Below, piece by piece: positions 25,560-34,793 of a DNA stretch of 64,000 nucleotides. The first letter of the stretch is position 1. The number at the start of each line of letters is the position of its first letter. The notes beneath the pieces were generated by a model that searched no databases, was not told the DNA's origin, and saw nothing but the letters and a program-made list of their open reading frames with translations. Source of the stretch: Muribaculaceae bacterium (GTDB lineage Bacteria > Bacteroidota > Bacteroidia > Bacteroidales > Muribaculaceae); assembly GCA_017557425.1 (NCBI GenBank), contig JAFYYU010000017.1:1-64000 (forward strand), in the 5' to 3' direction. The position numbers and the translations under genes were made by a program.

Positions 25560-25567
25560 TACCTTTG
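25560..25567 (+). promoter_or_regulatory. -7 element of ileS
   Basis: TACCTTTG lies 31 bases before the ileS start codon and directly after the preceding terminator. The -33 region is T-rich (TTTA at 25535-25538) without an exact TTTG. Confidence 0.55.
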
Positions 25568-25598
25568 CACCCGAATTTGAAAATGTACATGATTTAAA

Positions 25599-28500
25599 AT
25601 GAAAAAATTCAACGAGTATAGCGGGTTTAACCTGTCAGATATCAACAAGGAAGTCCTGCAGCAGTGGGACAAGGAAGATGTGTTTGGCCGCAGCATCAGT
25701 GAGCGCGAAGGCTCACCGGCCTATGTGTTCTATGAGGGTCCTCCCAGCGCTAACGGCATGCCGGGCATCCATCACGTGATGGCCAGGACAATCAAGGACA
25801 TATTCTGCCGCTACAAGACGATGCAGGGTTTCCAGGTCATGCGCAAGGCCGGTTGGGACACCCACGGCCTGCCTGTGGAGCTGGGCGTAGAAAAGGCACT
25901 GGGCATCACCAAGGAGGATATCGGCAAGAAAATCTCGGTTGATGACTATAACGCCACCTGCCGCAAGGAGGTGATGAAATACACCCGAGAATGGGAAGAC
26001 CTGACCCACCGCATGGGCTACTGGGTGGACATGAACGACCCCTACATCACGTTCAAGAACAGCTACATCGAGAGCCTGTGGTGGTTGCTGAAGCAACTCT
26101 ACAACAAGGGTCTGCTCTACAAGGGCTACACTATCCAGCCTTACTCGCCCGCTGCCGGCACCGGCCTGAGCTCGCACGAGCTGAACCTGCCGGGCTGCTA
26201 CCGCGACGTCAAGGACCAGACCGTGACGGCCCAGTTCACCGTGCTGAGTGGTGATGAGCACCCCGTCATCAAGAAAATCCACGAGGCAGCCGACGAGGGC
26301 TTCAACGACACCTATGTGCTGGCCTGGACCACCACGCCGTGGACCTTGCCCTCTAACACCGCCCTGTGCGTTGGCAACAAGATTGACTATGTTGCCGTCG
26401 AGAGCTTCAATCCCTACACGGGCAAGCCCGCCATCTACCTGCTGGCCGAGGCCCGTGTCGATGCCTACTTCAAGGCTGACGGCAAGGATCAGCCGCTGGA
26501 GTACAACGCCGGTGACAAGGTGGTGCCCTGGAAGGTTATCGCCCAGTTCAAGGGTCAAGACCTGCTGGAGATGCGCTATGCCCAGCTGTTCCCGTGGGTA
26601 AAGCCTGTGGACAAGATTGACGGTAAGGTTGTGGGTAACGACAACGGCTTCCGCGTCATCCCCGGCGACTATGTGACCACCGAGGACGGTACCGGTATCG
26701 TGCACATCGCGCCCACCTTCGGTGCCGACGACGCCCGCGTGGCCAAGGCTGCCGGCATCCCCGCCCTGTACATGATCAACAAGAAGCTGGAGACCCGCCC
26801 CATGGTGGACCTCACGGGTAAATACTACGCCATCGAGGACCTTGACGAGGACTTCGTCAAGAACTTCGTCAATGTGGACCTTTACAGCGAGTATGCCGGG
26901 CGCTGGGTCAAGAACGCTTACGACCCGCAGTACACCGTGGGCGGCAAGTTTGACGAGGACGCCGCCAACAAGGCCGAGGACTTGAACATCTACATCTGCA
27001 TCCGCATGAAGCAGGAAGGCACCGCCTTCAAGATGGAGAAGCACACCCACAACTATCCCCACTGCTGGCGCACCGACAAGCCCGTGCTCTACTACCCGCT
27101 TGACAGCTGGTTCATCCGCGACACTGCCTGCCGCGACCGCATGATTGAGCTCAACGGCCGCATCAACTGGAAACCCGAGCACACGGGCACCGGACGCTTC
27201 GGCAAGTGGCTGGAGAATCTGAACGACTGGAACCTGAGCCGCAGCCGCTACTGGGGCACACCGCTGCCCATCTGGCGCGACGAGGATGGAGAAGAAAAAT
27301 GCATCGGCAGCATCGAGGAACTCTACAACGAGATTGAGAAGGCCGTTGCCGCTGGTGTGATGAAGAGCAATCCCTACAAGGACAAAGGTTTCGTCCCCGG
27401 CGATTACAGTGAGGAGAACTATAACAAGATCGACATCCACCGCCCCTACGTTGACGACATCATCCTGGTGAGCGACAGTGGCAAGCCCATGAAGCGCGAA
27501 CTGGACCTCATCGACGTGTGGTTTGATAGCGGCGCGATGCCCTACGCCCAGCTGCACTACCCCTTCGAGAACAAGGAGGCCGTGGACAAGAACACCTTCT
27601 TCCCTGCCGACTTTATTGCCGAGGGCGTGGATCAGACGCGTGGTTGGTTCTTCACCCTGCACGCCATCGCTACCATGGTGTTTGACAACGTGGCCTACAA
27701 GAACGTCATCTCCAACGGTCTGGTGCTCGACAAGAACGGCAACAAGATGAGCAAGCGGTTGGGCAACGCCGTTGACCCGTTCGGCGCCATCGAGAAATAC
27801 GGCAGCGACCCGTTGCGCTGGTACATGATCAGCAACTCGTCGCCCTGGGACAACCTCAAGTTTGACGAGGCTGGCGTGGTCGAGGTAGCCCGTAAGTTCT
27901 TCGGCACGCTCTACAACACCTATTCGTTCTTCGCCCTGTATGCCAACGTGGACGGCTTCGATCCCGAGGCCCCGCAGGTGCCCATCGCCGAGCGTCCCGA
28001 GATCGACCGCTGGATCATCTCGCTACTGAACTCGCTCATTGCTAATGTGCAGGCCGACTTAGAAGACTATGAGCCCACCAAGGCCGCCCGTGCCATCAGC
28101 ACCTTTGTCGGCGACCACCTGAGCAACTGGCACGTTCGTCTGAACCGCAAACGCTTCTGGGGCGGCGAAATGACCCAGGACAAGCTGGCCGCCTACCAGA
28201 CCCTGCACCAGTGTCTCACTACCGTGGTGCTGCTCATGGCTCCCGTGGCACCCTTCTACAGCGACCGTCTGTACCGCGACCTCACTCACAGCGAGAATTC
28301 TGTTCACCTGGCCAAATTTCCCAAGAGTGACCCAAGCGTCATCGACAAACAACTCGAGCAGCGCATGCAGGTCGCTCAGGACGTCACCTCGATGGTGCTG
28401 TCGCTGCGCCGCAAGCAGAACCTCAAAGTGCGCCAGCCGCTGCAGGCCATCATGGTGCCCGTGCTCGACGATCGCCAGCGCACTGATGTCGAGGCCGTTG

Positions 28501-29093
28501 CCGACCTCATCCGCAACGAGGTTAATGTCAAGGAAATCAAGCTTGTCGGCAACGATGCCGGCATCCTCGTCAAGCGCGTGAAGCCCGACTTCAAGAAACT
28601 GGGCCCGAAGTACGGCAAGGTGATGAAAGCGCTCGCCGCACGCATCACCGGCATGTCGCAGGCCGAGATTGCCCAGTTCGAGAAGGACGGACAGTTCACC
28701 GTTGACCTGGACGGCCAGCAGGCCGTTGTTAAACTCGCCGACGTCGAAATCATCAGCGAGGACATCCCCGGCTGGCTCGTCGCCAACGAGGGCAACCTGA
28801 CCGTGGCACTCGACATCACCGTGACCGACGAGCTGCGCCTCGAGGGTATCGCCCGCGAACTGGTGAACCGCATCCAGAACGTGCGCAAGAGCAAAGACTT
28901 TGACATCACCGACAAAATCAATGTCACAATCGCTCCTGACGAGCGCACCGACGACGCCGTCAAGGCTTATGGTGACTACATCGCCCATCAGGTGCTGGCC
29001 AACAGCATCAACATCGCCCCTGTCGAGGGTGCCGATGTTGTCGAGTTGGACATGGACGGATGGACGCTGCCCGTAACTGTCGAGAAAGTATAA
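25599..29093 (+). CDS. ileS: Isoleucyl-tRNA synthetase
   Basis: This 1164-residue class I synthetase charges tRNA-Ile. Visible landmarks are the HIGH-equivalent PGIHH (55-59), the CP1 editing domain with TTPWTLPSNTALCV, and the KMSKR loop near residue 715. The length and sequence style are those of the longer eukaryote-like IleRS2 type, which is often less sensitive to mupirocin. It heads a rightward cluster with a dksA-like gene and lspA, a linkage common in Bacteroidota. Confidence 0.97.
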   Translation: MKKFNEYSGFNLSDINKEVLQQWDKEDVFGRSISEREGSPAYVFYEGPPSANGMPGIHHVMARTIKDIFCRYKTMQGFQVMRKAGWDTHGLPVELGVEKALGITKEDIGKKISVDDYNATCRKEVMKYTREWEDLTHRMGYWVDMNDPYITFKNSYIESLWWLLKQLYNKGLLYKGYTIQPYSPAAGTGLSSHELNLPGCYRDVKDQTVTAQFTVLSGDEHPVIKKIHEAADEGFNDTYVLAWTTTPWTLPSNTALCVGNKIDYVAVESFNPYTGKPAIYLLAEARVDAYFKADGKDQPLEYNAGDKVVPWKVIAQFKGQDLLEMRYAQLFPWVKPVDKIDGKVVGNDNGFRVIPGDYVTTEDGTGIVHIAPTFGADDARVAKAAGIPALYMINKKLETRPMVDLTGKYYAIEDLDEDFVKNFVNVDLYSEYAGRWVKNAYDPQYTVGGKFDEDAANKAEDLNIYICIRMKQEGTAFKMEKHTHNYPHCWRTDKPVLYYPLDSWFIRDTACRDRMIELNGRINWKPEHTGTGRFGKWLENLNDWNLSRSRYWGTPLPIWRDEDGEEKCIGSIEELYNEIEKAVAAGVMKSNPYKDKGFVPGDYSEENYNKIDIHRPYVDDIILVSDSGKPMKRELDLIDVWFDSGAMPYAQLHYPFENKEAVDKNTFFPADFIAEGVDQTRGWFFTLHAIATMVFDNVAYKNVISNGLVLDKNGNKMSKRLGNAVDPFGAIEKYGSDPLRWYMISNSSPWDNLKFDEAGVVEVARKFFGTLYNTYSFFALYANVDGFDPEAPQVPIAERPEIDRWIISLLNSLIANVQADLEDYEPTKAARAISTFVGDHLSNWHVRLNRKRFWGGEMTQDKLAAYQTLHQCLTTVVLLMAPVAPFYSDRLYRDLTHSENSVHLAKFPKSDPSVIDKQLEQRMQVAQDVTSMVLSLRRKQNLKVRQPLQAIMVPVLDDRQRTDVEAVADLIRNEVNVKEIKLVGNDAGILVKRVKPDFKKLGPKYGKVMKALAARITGMSQAEIAQFEKDGQFTVDLDGQQAVVKLADVEIISEDIPGWLVANEGNLTVALDITVTDELRLEGIARELVNRIQNVRKSKDFDITDKINVTIAPDERTDDAVKAYGDYIAHQVLANSINIAPVEGADVVELDMDGWTLPVTVEKV

Positions 29094-29135
29094 ACAAACA
29101 TGCCAATTTCCTAACCATCAACAGAACTTCTGATT

Positions 29136-29522
29136 ATGGCTAAAAAACAAGAAAAAACCAGATACAGTGACGAGGAGTTGCAAGAGTTCAAGGAACTCAT
29201 CCTCGCCAAGATAGAGCAAGCCGAGGAGAATTACAAACGCCTCACCGACACCATCATGGTGGACGAGTCCAACCCCACCTTCAAGATGATGGAGGAAGGC
29301 GCATCGACCCTGCAGAAGGAAGTTTCAAGCCAGCAGGCACAGCGTCAGCTGGACTTCATCCGCAAACTCCAGGCCGCTCTGGTACGCATCGAGAACAAGA
29401 CCTACGGCGTGTGCCGCATCACGGGCAAGCTCATCCCCAAGGAGCGCCTGCTGGCCGTTCCCCACGCCACCCTGTCGATCGAGGGTAAGGAAATCGAAGC
29501 CAAGAACAAGAAGAAATCTTGA
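29136..29522 (+). CDS. DksA/TraR-like protein lacking the zinc-finger cysteines
   Basis: The 128-residue protein has a coiled-coil N-terminal half (about 11-90) and the DksA/TraR C-terminal fold, YGVCRITGKLIPKERLLAVPHA. Of the four zinc-binding cysteines usual in DksA only Cys93 is present, so it probably does not bind zinc. Relatives bind RNA polymerase through the secondary channel and modulate initiation. Bacteroidota members with this pattern are common, so it is likely a functional variant. It lies between ileS and lspA. Confidence 0.88.
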   Translation: MAKKQEKTRYSDEELQEFKELILAKIEQAEENYKRLTDTIMVDESNPTFKMMEEGASTLQKEVSSQQAQRQLDFIRKLQAALVRIENKTYGVCRITGKLIPKERLLAVPHATLSIEGKEIEAKNKKKS

Positions 29523-29539
29523 CATCAGGCTGTCCTCGC

Positions 29540-30220
29540 ATGAAACTCTCTAACGGCAAACTGGCAGCGTTCATCATCGCGCTGGTTATTGTCATCGACC
29601 AAGCCGTGAAGATTTGGGTCAAGACCCATTTCTACTACGGCGAGGAGATGGAAATAACCTCGTGGTTCAAGCTGTTGTTCATCGAGAACAACGGCATGGC
29701 TTTTGGTATGGAGTTGGGCAGCAAACTGCTGCTGACGCTGTTCCGCATCATCGCGTCGGGCGCCTTCATCTATTACTTGTGGCGGATGCGCAACCGCAGC
29801 GATGTTCCCAGGGGTTACATTGTCTGCATTGCCTTGATTACAGCCGGGGCGCTGGGTAATGTCATCGACTGCATTGCCTATGGCCTGATTTTCAACAACC
29901 CCATCCCCCCTCAAGTGGCCCAGCTGTTCCCGCCCGACGGCGGCTACGCAACCCTTTTCAACGGCAGGGTCGTGGACATGCTCTACTTCCCGCTGTGCGA
30001 GTGGAACTGGCCGCAGTGGATGCCCATGATCGGTGGCGACCACTTTGTGTTCTTCCAGCCCATCTTTAATGTTGCCGACGCTTCATTGAGCGTGAGCGTC
30101 ATTGTGCTCATCCTGTTCTATGCACGCTATCTGGCCACCTTGAGCACCAAGGATGATGAGACCGAGGCCACCGAGGAAATTGAGCTGCCTCAGGAAGAAG
30201 ATACCCCCACCGACGAATAA
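29540..30220 (+). CDS. lspA: Lipoprotein signal peptidase
   Basis: This 226-residue inner-membrane aspartic protease removes signal peptides from prolipoproteins. Conserved blocks are IDQAVK (19-24), ENNGMAFG (49-56), GALGNVID, the catalytic Asp146 in GRVVDMLYF and Asp180 in FNVADAS. The four membrane helices fit. I chose ATG 29540; a TTG at 29519 would overlap the dksA-like stop. An acidic tail of about 25 residues extends beyond the usual end. The many lipoproteins in this window are potential substrates. Confidence 0.95.
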   Translation: MKLSNGKLAAFIIALVIVIDQAVKIWVKTHFYYGEEMEITSWFKLLFIENNGMAFGMELGSKLLLTLFRIIASGAFIYYLWRMRNRSDVPRGYIVCIALITAGALGNVIDCIAYGLIFNNPIPPQVAQLFPPDGGYATLFNGRVVDMLYFPLCEWNWPQWMPMIGGDHFVFFQPIFNVADASLSVSVIVLILFYARYLATLSTKDDETEATEEIELPQEEDTPTDE

Positions 30221-30232
30221 ACCCATCCCGCC

Positions 30233-31126
30233 ATGCGCCAAATCACGTCCTGCATACTGCTGCCGCTACTGGTCTTGGTGCTTCTGTCCTGTGACAGGAC
30301 CCCTATTGGCGTGATGAGTAAAGACAAGTTGGCCGACCTCATTGTTGACTTGCAGATAGCCGAGGCCTATATCGACAACCATAGTCAGGACTTTGTGGAT
30401 GACTCGAGCAAACAGGCTTTAAAACAATCCATTTTCAAAAAACACGGCATTAACCAGCATGACTATGACACGTCACTGGTGTGGTATGCCCACAATATGG
30501 ATGATTACATCAAGGCCTACGACAAGGCCTTGGGTAAGCTTCAAGCACGACACGACAAGCTGAGCAAAGCTAAAGTCGATGACAACAGCAACCCTATCGA
30601 CATGATGGGCGCAGAGGCCCAACCAGGAAACGCTCCCGGCAAACTGACTGCCCCAAAACGTAATGACAAGATGCTTACCAAGCGCCCTATCGGCACCGAC
30701 GTCAAGGGGGATTCCGCCGACTTGTGGCGAGGGAAACGCTATTACATGCTCACTCAAGGGGCTAAGCGTGGCTTTATCACCTTTGATACCCCGCCTGACG
30801 CCAATAAGCAGCCAGGCGACCGTTACCAACTGGCCTATAAACTCTATCGGGGCGGCAATGAGTTCAAGGTAAGCCTGAATGTGGATTACACCGACGGCAG
30901 CACTTCCCAAATCACCCGAAGCACCAACAGTGACGGCTGGATCACCGTGGACGTGCAGAGCGACACCACCCGTCAAGTGAGACGCATTTATGGATATGTG
31001 AGCTACGACATCAAACGCGGGCACACGGCTAACGTGGACAGCCTGATGCTCATGCGCACTCATATGAGTAAAAGCAACTACGGCTTTATCCATGCCCAGC
31101 GCCTGTTTGAGCGCGGCAGCAAATGA
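30233..31126 (+). CDS. DUF4296 lipoprotein
   Basis: The 297-residue product has a lipoprotein signal with lipobox near VLLSC (Cys20). Residues about 28-110 form the DUF4296 domain (MSKDKLADLIVDLQIAEAY), a short helical module known in Bacteroidota. The remaining C-terminal half looks like a beta-rich region (YYMLTQGAKRGFITFDTP, KVSLNVDYTDGS) without a known name. It follows lspA by 12 bases, an arrangement also common in this phylum. Function is unknown. Confidence 0.85.
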   Translation: MRQITSCILLPLLVLVLLSCDRTPIGVMSKDKLADLIVDLQIAEAYIDNHSQDFVDDSSKQALKQSIFKKHGINQHDYDTSLVWYAHNMDDYIKAYDKALGKLQARHDKLSKAKVDDNSNPIDMMGAEAQPGNAPGKLTAPKRNDKMLTKRPIGTDVKGDSADLWRGKRYYMLTQGAKRGFITFDTPPDANKQPGDRYQLAYKLYRGGNEFKVSLNVDYTDGSTSQITRSTNSDGWITVDVQSDTTRQVRRIYGYVSYDIKRGHTANVDSLMLMRTHMSKSNYGFIHAQRLFERGSK

Positions 31127-31151
31127 TTCACCCTTCTTTCCTTCTCCTGCC

Positions 31152-31736
31152 ATGAACAACCTGTACCTGCAACTGTTCCTGACATTCTGTAAGATCGGAG
31201 CGTTCACCTTTGGCGGCGGTTGGGCGATGATCAGCATCATCCAGCGGGAAATTGTCGAAAAACACAAGTGGATCGAACTCGACGAGTTCCTCGACCTGCT
31301 TGCCGTGGCACAGTCCATGCCCGGCATCCTGGCAGTCAACATCAGTGTCGTGGTGGGTGACCGCCTTAAGGGGGTAAAAGGCAGCGTCTGTGCCGCCATC
31401 GGCACTATCCTGCCGTCATTCCTAATGATTCTGGCCATTGCCATCTTCCTCACCCCCGACACCATCAAGAACAACGCTGTTGTGAGCCGCATCTTCAAAG
31501 GAATCCGCCCTGCGGTTGTCGCACTTATCGTGGCACCGGTACTCACCACCGCCCGTGCCGCGGGCATCAACTGGAAGACCGTCATTATCCCTGTCGCGGT
31601 GGCATTACTCATCTACAGCAAGATTCCCTACATTTCCAATCCCATCATCTTCATCGTGTTGGGTGCCATCGGAGGCTATATCTACTACATGCGCAGCCTG
31701 TTGACGGCTGGCAGAAAGGAGGGCGGCGATGCTTGA
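31152..31736 (+). CDS. Chromate transporter family protein, first half
   Basis: This 194-residue membrane protein equals one half of the full-length ChrA carrier. It shows the CHR signature TFGGGWAM near residue 20, QREIVEKHKW, and AQSMPGILAVN. It should pair with the following half to build one transporter. CHR proteins export chromate in some bacteria, but most anaerobes probably use them for other anions. I chose ATG 31152. The gene overlaps its partner by 8 bases. Confidence 0.9.
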   Translation: MNNLYLQLFLTFCKIGAFTFGGGWAMISIIQREIVEKHKWIELDEFLDLLAVAQSMPGILAVNISVVVGDRLKGVKGSVCAAIGTILPSFLMILAIAIFLTPDTIKNNAVVSRIFKGIRPAVVALIVAPVLTTARAAGINWKTVIIPVAVALLIYSKIPYISNPIIFIVLGAIGGYIYYMRSLLTAGRKEGGDA

Positions 31737-32271
31737 GAATTACCTGAAACTCGTCTGGGCCTACCTCAAAATCGGCCTGTTCGGCTTTGGCGGCGGCTAT
31801 GCGATGCTGTCGCTCATCCAACGTGAGGTCGTGGACTCGGGGTGGATCACCAGCCAGATGTTCACCGACATCGTCGCCATCTCACAGATGACCCCCGGCC
31901 CCATCGGCATCAACAGCGCCACTTACATCGGCTATGTGGTGACAGGCAGCGTGCTGGGATCACTGGTAACGACATTTACAGTGGTGCTCCCACCTTTCAT
32001 CCTCACGCTCATCGCAGCACATTACATCGAGCGCCACAAGCAGAGTCCTTTCATCAAGGGCGCCTTCATGGGGCTGAGGCCCGTTGTGGTCGGTCTGATT
32101 GCAGCAGCCGCGTTATTGCTGATGAACAGCGAGAACTTCGGTTATGAGGTCAATGAGCGCATGATTACCATCGCCATTTGCGTTGCCTCGTTCTGCATCG
32201 TCTATTTCACCCGTGTCCACCCCATCCTGGTCATCATCCTTGCCGGCATCACCGGCTTTCTCGTTTTCTAG
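31729..32271 (+). CDS. Chromate transporter family protein, second half
   Basis: This 180-residue partner of the preceding gene has the parallel signature GFGGGYAMLSLIQREVV and the proline-rich SQMTPGPIGINSATY. Half-size CHR pairs normally insert in opposite orientations and work together. The stop codon is two bases before the start of the GH9 fusion gene, so these genes are probably cotranscribed, with no evident functional link. Confidence 0.9.
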   Translation: MLENYLKLVWAYLKIGLFGFGGGYAMLSLIQREVVDSGWITSQMFTDIVAISQMTPGPIGINSATYIGYVVTGSVLGSLVTTFTVVLPPFILTLIAAHYIERHKQSPFIKGAFMGLRPVVVGLIAAAALLLMNSENFGYEVNERMITIAICVASFCIVYFTRVHPILVIILAGITGFLVF

Positions 32272-32273
32272 TT

Positions 32274-34793
32274 ATGAATCAACGACTGTTTTCATTTATT
32301 TCATTCGTCACTCTGGCCATCATGTCGGTTCATGCGGCCGGATGGATACGCATCAACCAGTTGGGCTATCTGCCACAAGCGAAAAAGGTGGCTGTGCTCA
32401 TCAGTCAGGAACATATTCAGGTCACCGAGTTTCAATTGGTGAACATTTACACGGGTCAGACCGCTTACCGCTCGACTGCCACACGCGACATGGGGCCATG
32501 GGGACAGATGGCATCCACTTACCGCCTGGATTTCAGTGACTTCAAGGGCGAGGGCGCTTACAGAATCGTGGCCTCAGGCATCGAGTCTCCCGTCTTTCCC
32601 ATCAACAACAGGGTTTGGGACGGCACGGCCGACTTCGTACTCAACTACATGCGCCAGCAGCGCTGCGGCTTCAACCCGTTCCAGCGCGACAGTTGCCACA
32701 CGAAGGATGCCTATGTGCGCTACCATCCCGACAAAGAGGGCCAGCACATCGACGTGACGGGAGGCTGGCACGATGCGGCCGACCTGCTGCAATACACTAC
32801 TACCAGCGCTAACGCCATCTACCAAATGATGCTTGCCTGGCAGCAATGCCCTGCGGCATTTGGCGACCACTACCAGGCCAACGGCCTGGAGGGCAGGAAC
32901 GGCATCCCCGACATCATCGACGAAATCTACTGGGGCCTGACGTGGCTCGACAAGATGAACCCCGCCCCAGGTGAACTCTACAACCAGATTGCCGACGACC
33001 GCGACCACATCGGCATGAAACTGCCCAAGGACGATCCTGCCGACTACGGCTGGGGACCCAACAACGGCAGACCTGTCTATTTCATCGACGGCAAGCCGCA
33101 GCAGCGCGGCAAATTCATGAACGCGACCATGGGAGCGGCAAGCACGGCAGGCAAGTTTGCCAGCGACTTTGCCCTGGGATCGTTGTATCTGGCACCCTAC
33201 TACACTGACTTTGCCGCAAAAATCCACGCCAAGGCCACCGAAGCCTATCAGGTGGGCATCGACAAACCGGGCAATACCCAGACTGTGAGCGTGGTATCTC
33301 CCTACATCTACGAGGAGGACAACTGGGTGGATGACATGGAACTGGGTGCCATCGAGCTATTTCATGCTACCGGCGACAGCAGTTATCTGGCACAGGCAGT
33401 GGAATATGGACGCCGTGAGCCCATCACGCCGTGGATGGGTGCCGACAGCGCCCGCCACTACCAGTGGTACCCCTTCATGAACATGGGTCACGTGCGTGTG
33501 GCCCAGGCTACAGGTCACAACCTGCGACTGCAAGCCGAATTCATCCGCAACATCAAGGCGGGCATCGAGCGTGTACAGGAACGTGCCGTGCAGACGGGTA
33601 ATCCCTTCCTGTGGGGTATTCCAGGCATCTGGTGCAGCAACAACCTGACCACGGCGATGCTCACGCAGTGCATCCTCTACCGCCAGCTCACGGGCGACCG
33701 CCAGTTCGAGGAGATGGAAGCAGCCTTGCGCGACTGGCTGCTGGGCTGCAACCCGTGGGGCACGAGCATGATTGTGGAACTGCCCCGCAGCGGCATCTAT
33801 CCCCATGCGACCCACAGCAATTTTGTCATGGAGCGTGTGGGCATGCCCACGGGCGGACTTGTTGACGGCCCCGTATATGCCACCATCTTCAACAGCCTCA
33901 AGGGCGTGAACCTGTCTGACGACATGCTCAACATCGAGGGCAACACCTATGACCTGTTCCAGCCAGGCGACGTGGTCTATCACGACAACACCCACGACTA
34001 CAGCACCAACGAGCCCACTATGGACGGCACGGCATCGCTGACATTCCCCTTCTCGTTCTATGAAACGGAAGGTAAGGGCGCTAGCGGCAGATTACTGTGG
34101 GACGAGGGAGCCATCGTGCGTGGCGACACTACCAAGAAGCAGATTTGCCTCGTATTCACAGCCAATGACCGTGCCGACGGTGCCGAACGCATCATCTCCA
34201 CGCTCAACAAGCAGGGCATTAAAGGCGCTTTCTTCTTCACGGGACGTTTCTTTGACCTTTACCCCGATGTGGTCAAGCGGCTCGTCAACGATGGTCATTA
34301 CGTGGGCAGTCACAGTTACGGCCACCTGGTCTATTGCTCATGGGAGAAGCGCGACTCGCTGCTGGTAACCAAGGAAGAATTCCGTGACGACATCATCAAG
34401 AGTTACGATAAATTGGCCGAGTTCGGCATCACCCCGCAATCAGCGCCGTACTTCATTCCGCCCTACGAGTGGCACAACGCCACCGTTGCGGCATGGGCAC
34501 GCGAGATGGGACTGCAGCTCGTGAACTATTCGCCCGGCACCCTCAGCTGCATGGATTATACCTATCCCGGCATCACCGGTGGCAACCCCTACCGCGATAA
34601 CCGCTGGCTGTGGGACCGCATCATGCGCTGTGAAAAAGAAAAAAGCCTTAACGGCCACCTGCTGATGATCCACTTCGGCACCGACGAGCGCCGCGTGGAG
34701 AAATTCTATAACCGCCTGCCCGACCTCATCAAGACGCTCAAGAAGAAGGGCTACTCGTTTGTTTCCCTCAACGAAATGCTGGAAAACCGATGA
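32274..34793 (+). CDS. Secreted GH9 glycosidase fused to a polysaccharide deacetylase (CE4)
   Basis: The 839-residue protein starts at ATG 32274 with a signal peptide. Residues about 22-110 form the immunoglobulin-like domain typical of GH9 enzymes. The GH9 catalytic domain follows with the Asp pair DAAD (Asp167, Asp170) and a probable acid Glu near residue 580 (TNEPTMDG). From residue about 620 a NodB/CE4 domain has Asp635 (RADG) and the metal histidines 680 and 684 (HSYGH). One protein thus joins a beta-glucan-type hydrolase and a deacetylase. The second gene, for a membrane acyltransferase, overlaps by four bases. Substrate cannot be read from sequence alone. Confidence 0.9.
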   Translation: MNQRLFSFISFVTLAIMSVHAAGWIRINQLGYLPQAKKVAVLISQEHIQVTEFQLVNIYTGQTAYRSTATRDMGPWGQMASTYRLDFSDFKGEGAYRIVASGIESPVFPINNRVWDGTADFVLNYMRQQRCGFNPFQRDSCHTKDAYVRYHPDKEGQHIDVTGGWHDAADLLQYTTTSANAIYQMMLAWQQCPAAFGDHYQANGLEGRNGIPDIIDEIYWGLTWLDKMNPAPGELYNQIADDRDHIGMKLPKDDPADYGWGPNNGRPVYFIDGKPQQRGKFMNATMGAASTAGKFASDFALGSLYLAPYYTDFAAKIHAKATEAYQVGIDKPGNTQTVSVVSPYIYEEDNWVDDMELGAIELFHATGDSSYLAQAVEYGRREPITPWMGADSARHYQWYPFMNMGHVRVAQATGHNLRLQAEFIRNIKAGIERVQERAVQTGNPFLWGIPGIWCSNNLTTAMLTQCILYRQLTGDRQFEEMEAALRDWLLGCNPWGTSMIVELPRSGIYPHATHSNFVMERVGMPTGGLVDGPVYATIFNSLKGVNLSDDMLNIEGNTYDLFQPGDVVYHDNTHDYSTNEPTMDGTASLTFPFSFYETEGKGASGRLLWDEGAIVRGDTTKKQICLVFTANDRADGAERIISTLNKQGIKGAFFFTGRFFDLYPDVVKRLVNDGHYVGSHSYGHLVYCSWEKRDSLLVTKEEFRDDIIKSYDKLAEFGITPQSAPYFIPPYEWHNATVAAWAREMGLQLVNYSPGTLSCMDYTYPGITGGNPYRDNRWLWDRIMRCEKEKSLNGHLLMIHFGTDERRVEKFYNRLPDLIKTLKKKGYSFVSLNEMLENR

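Noticed and set aside
25713-27662. Long reading frame antisense to ileS
   Set aside because: Shadow of strong codon bias in ileS. The product is Val/Gly/His-rich without known motifs.
31152-32271. Frameshifted full-length chromate transporter
   Set aside because: Each half has its own start and complete CHR signature, and two-gene half-size transporters are a known form.
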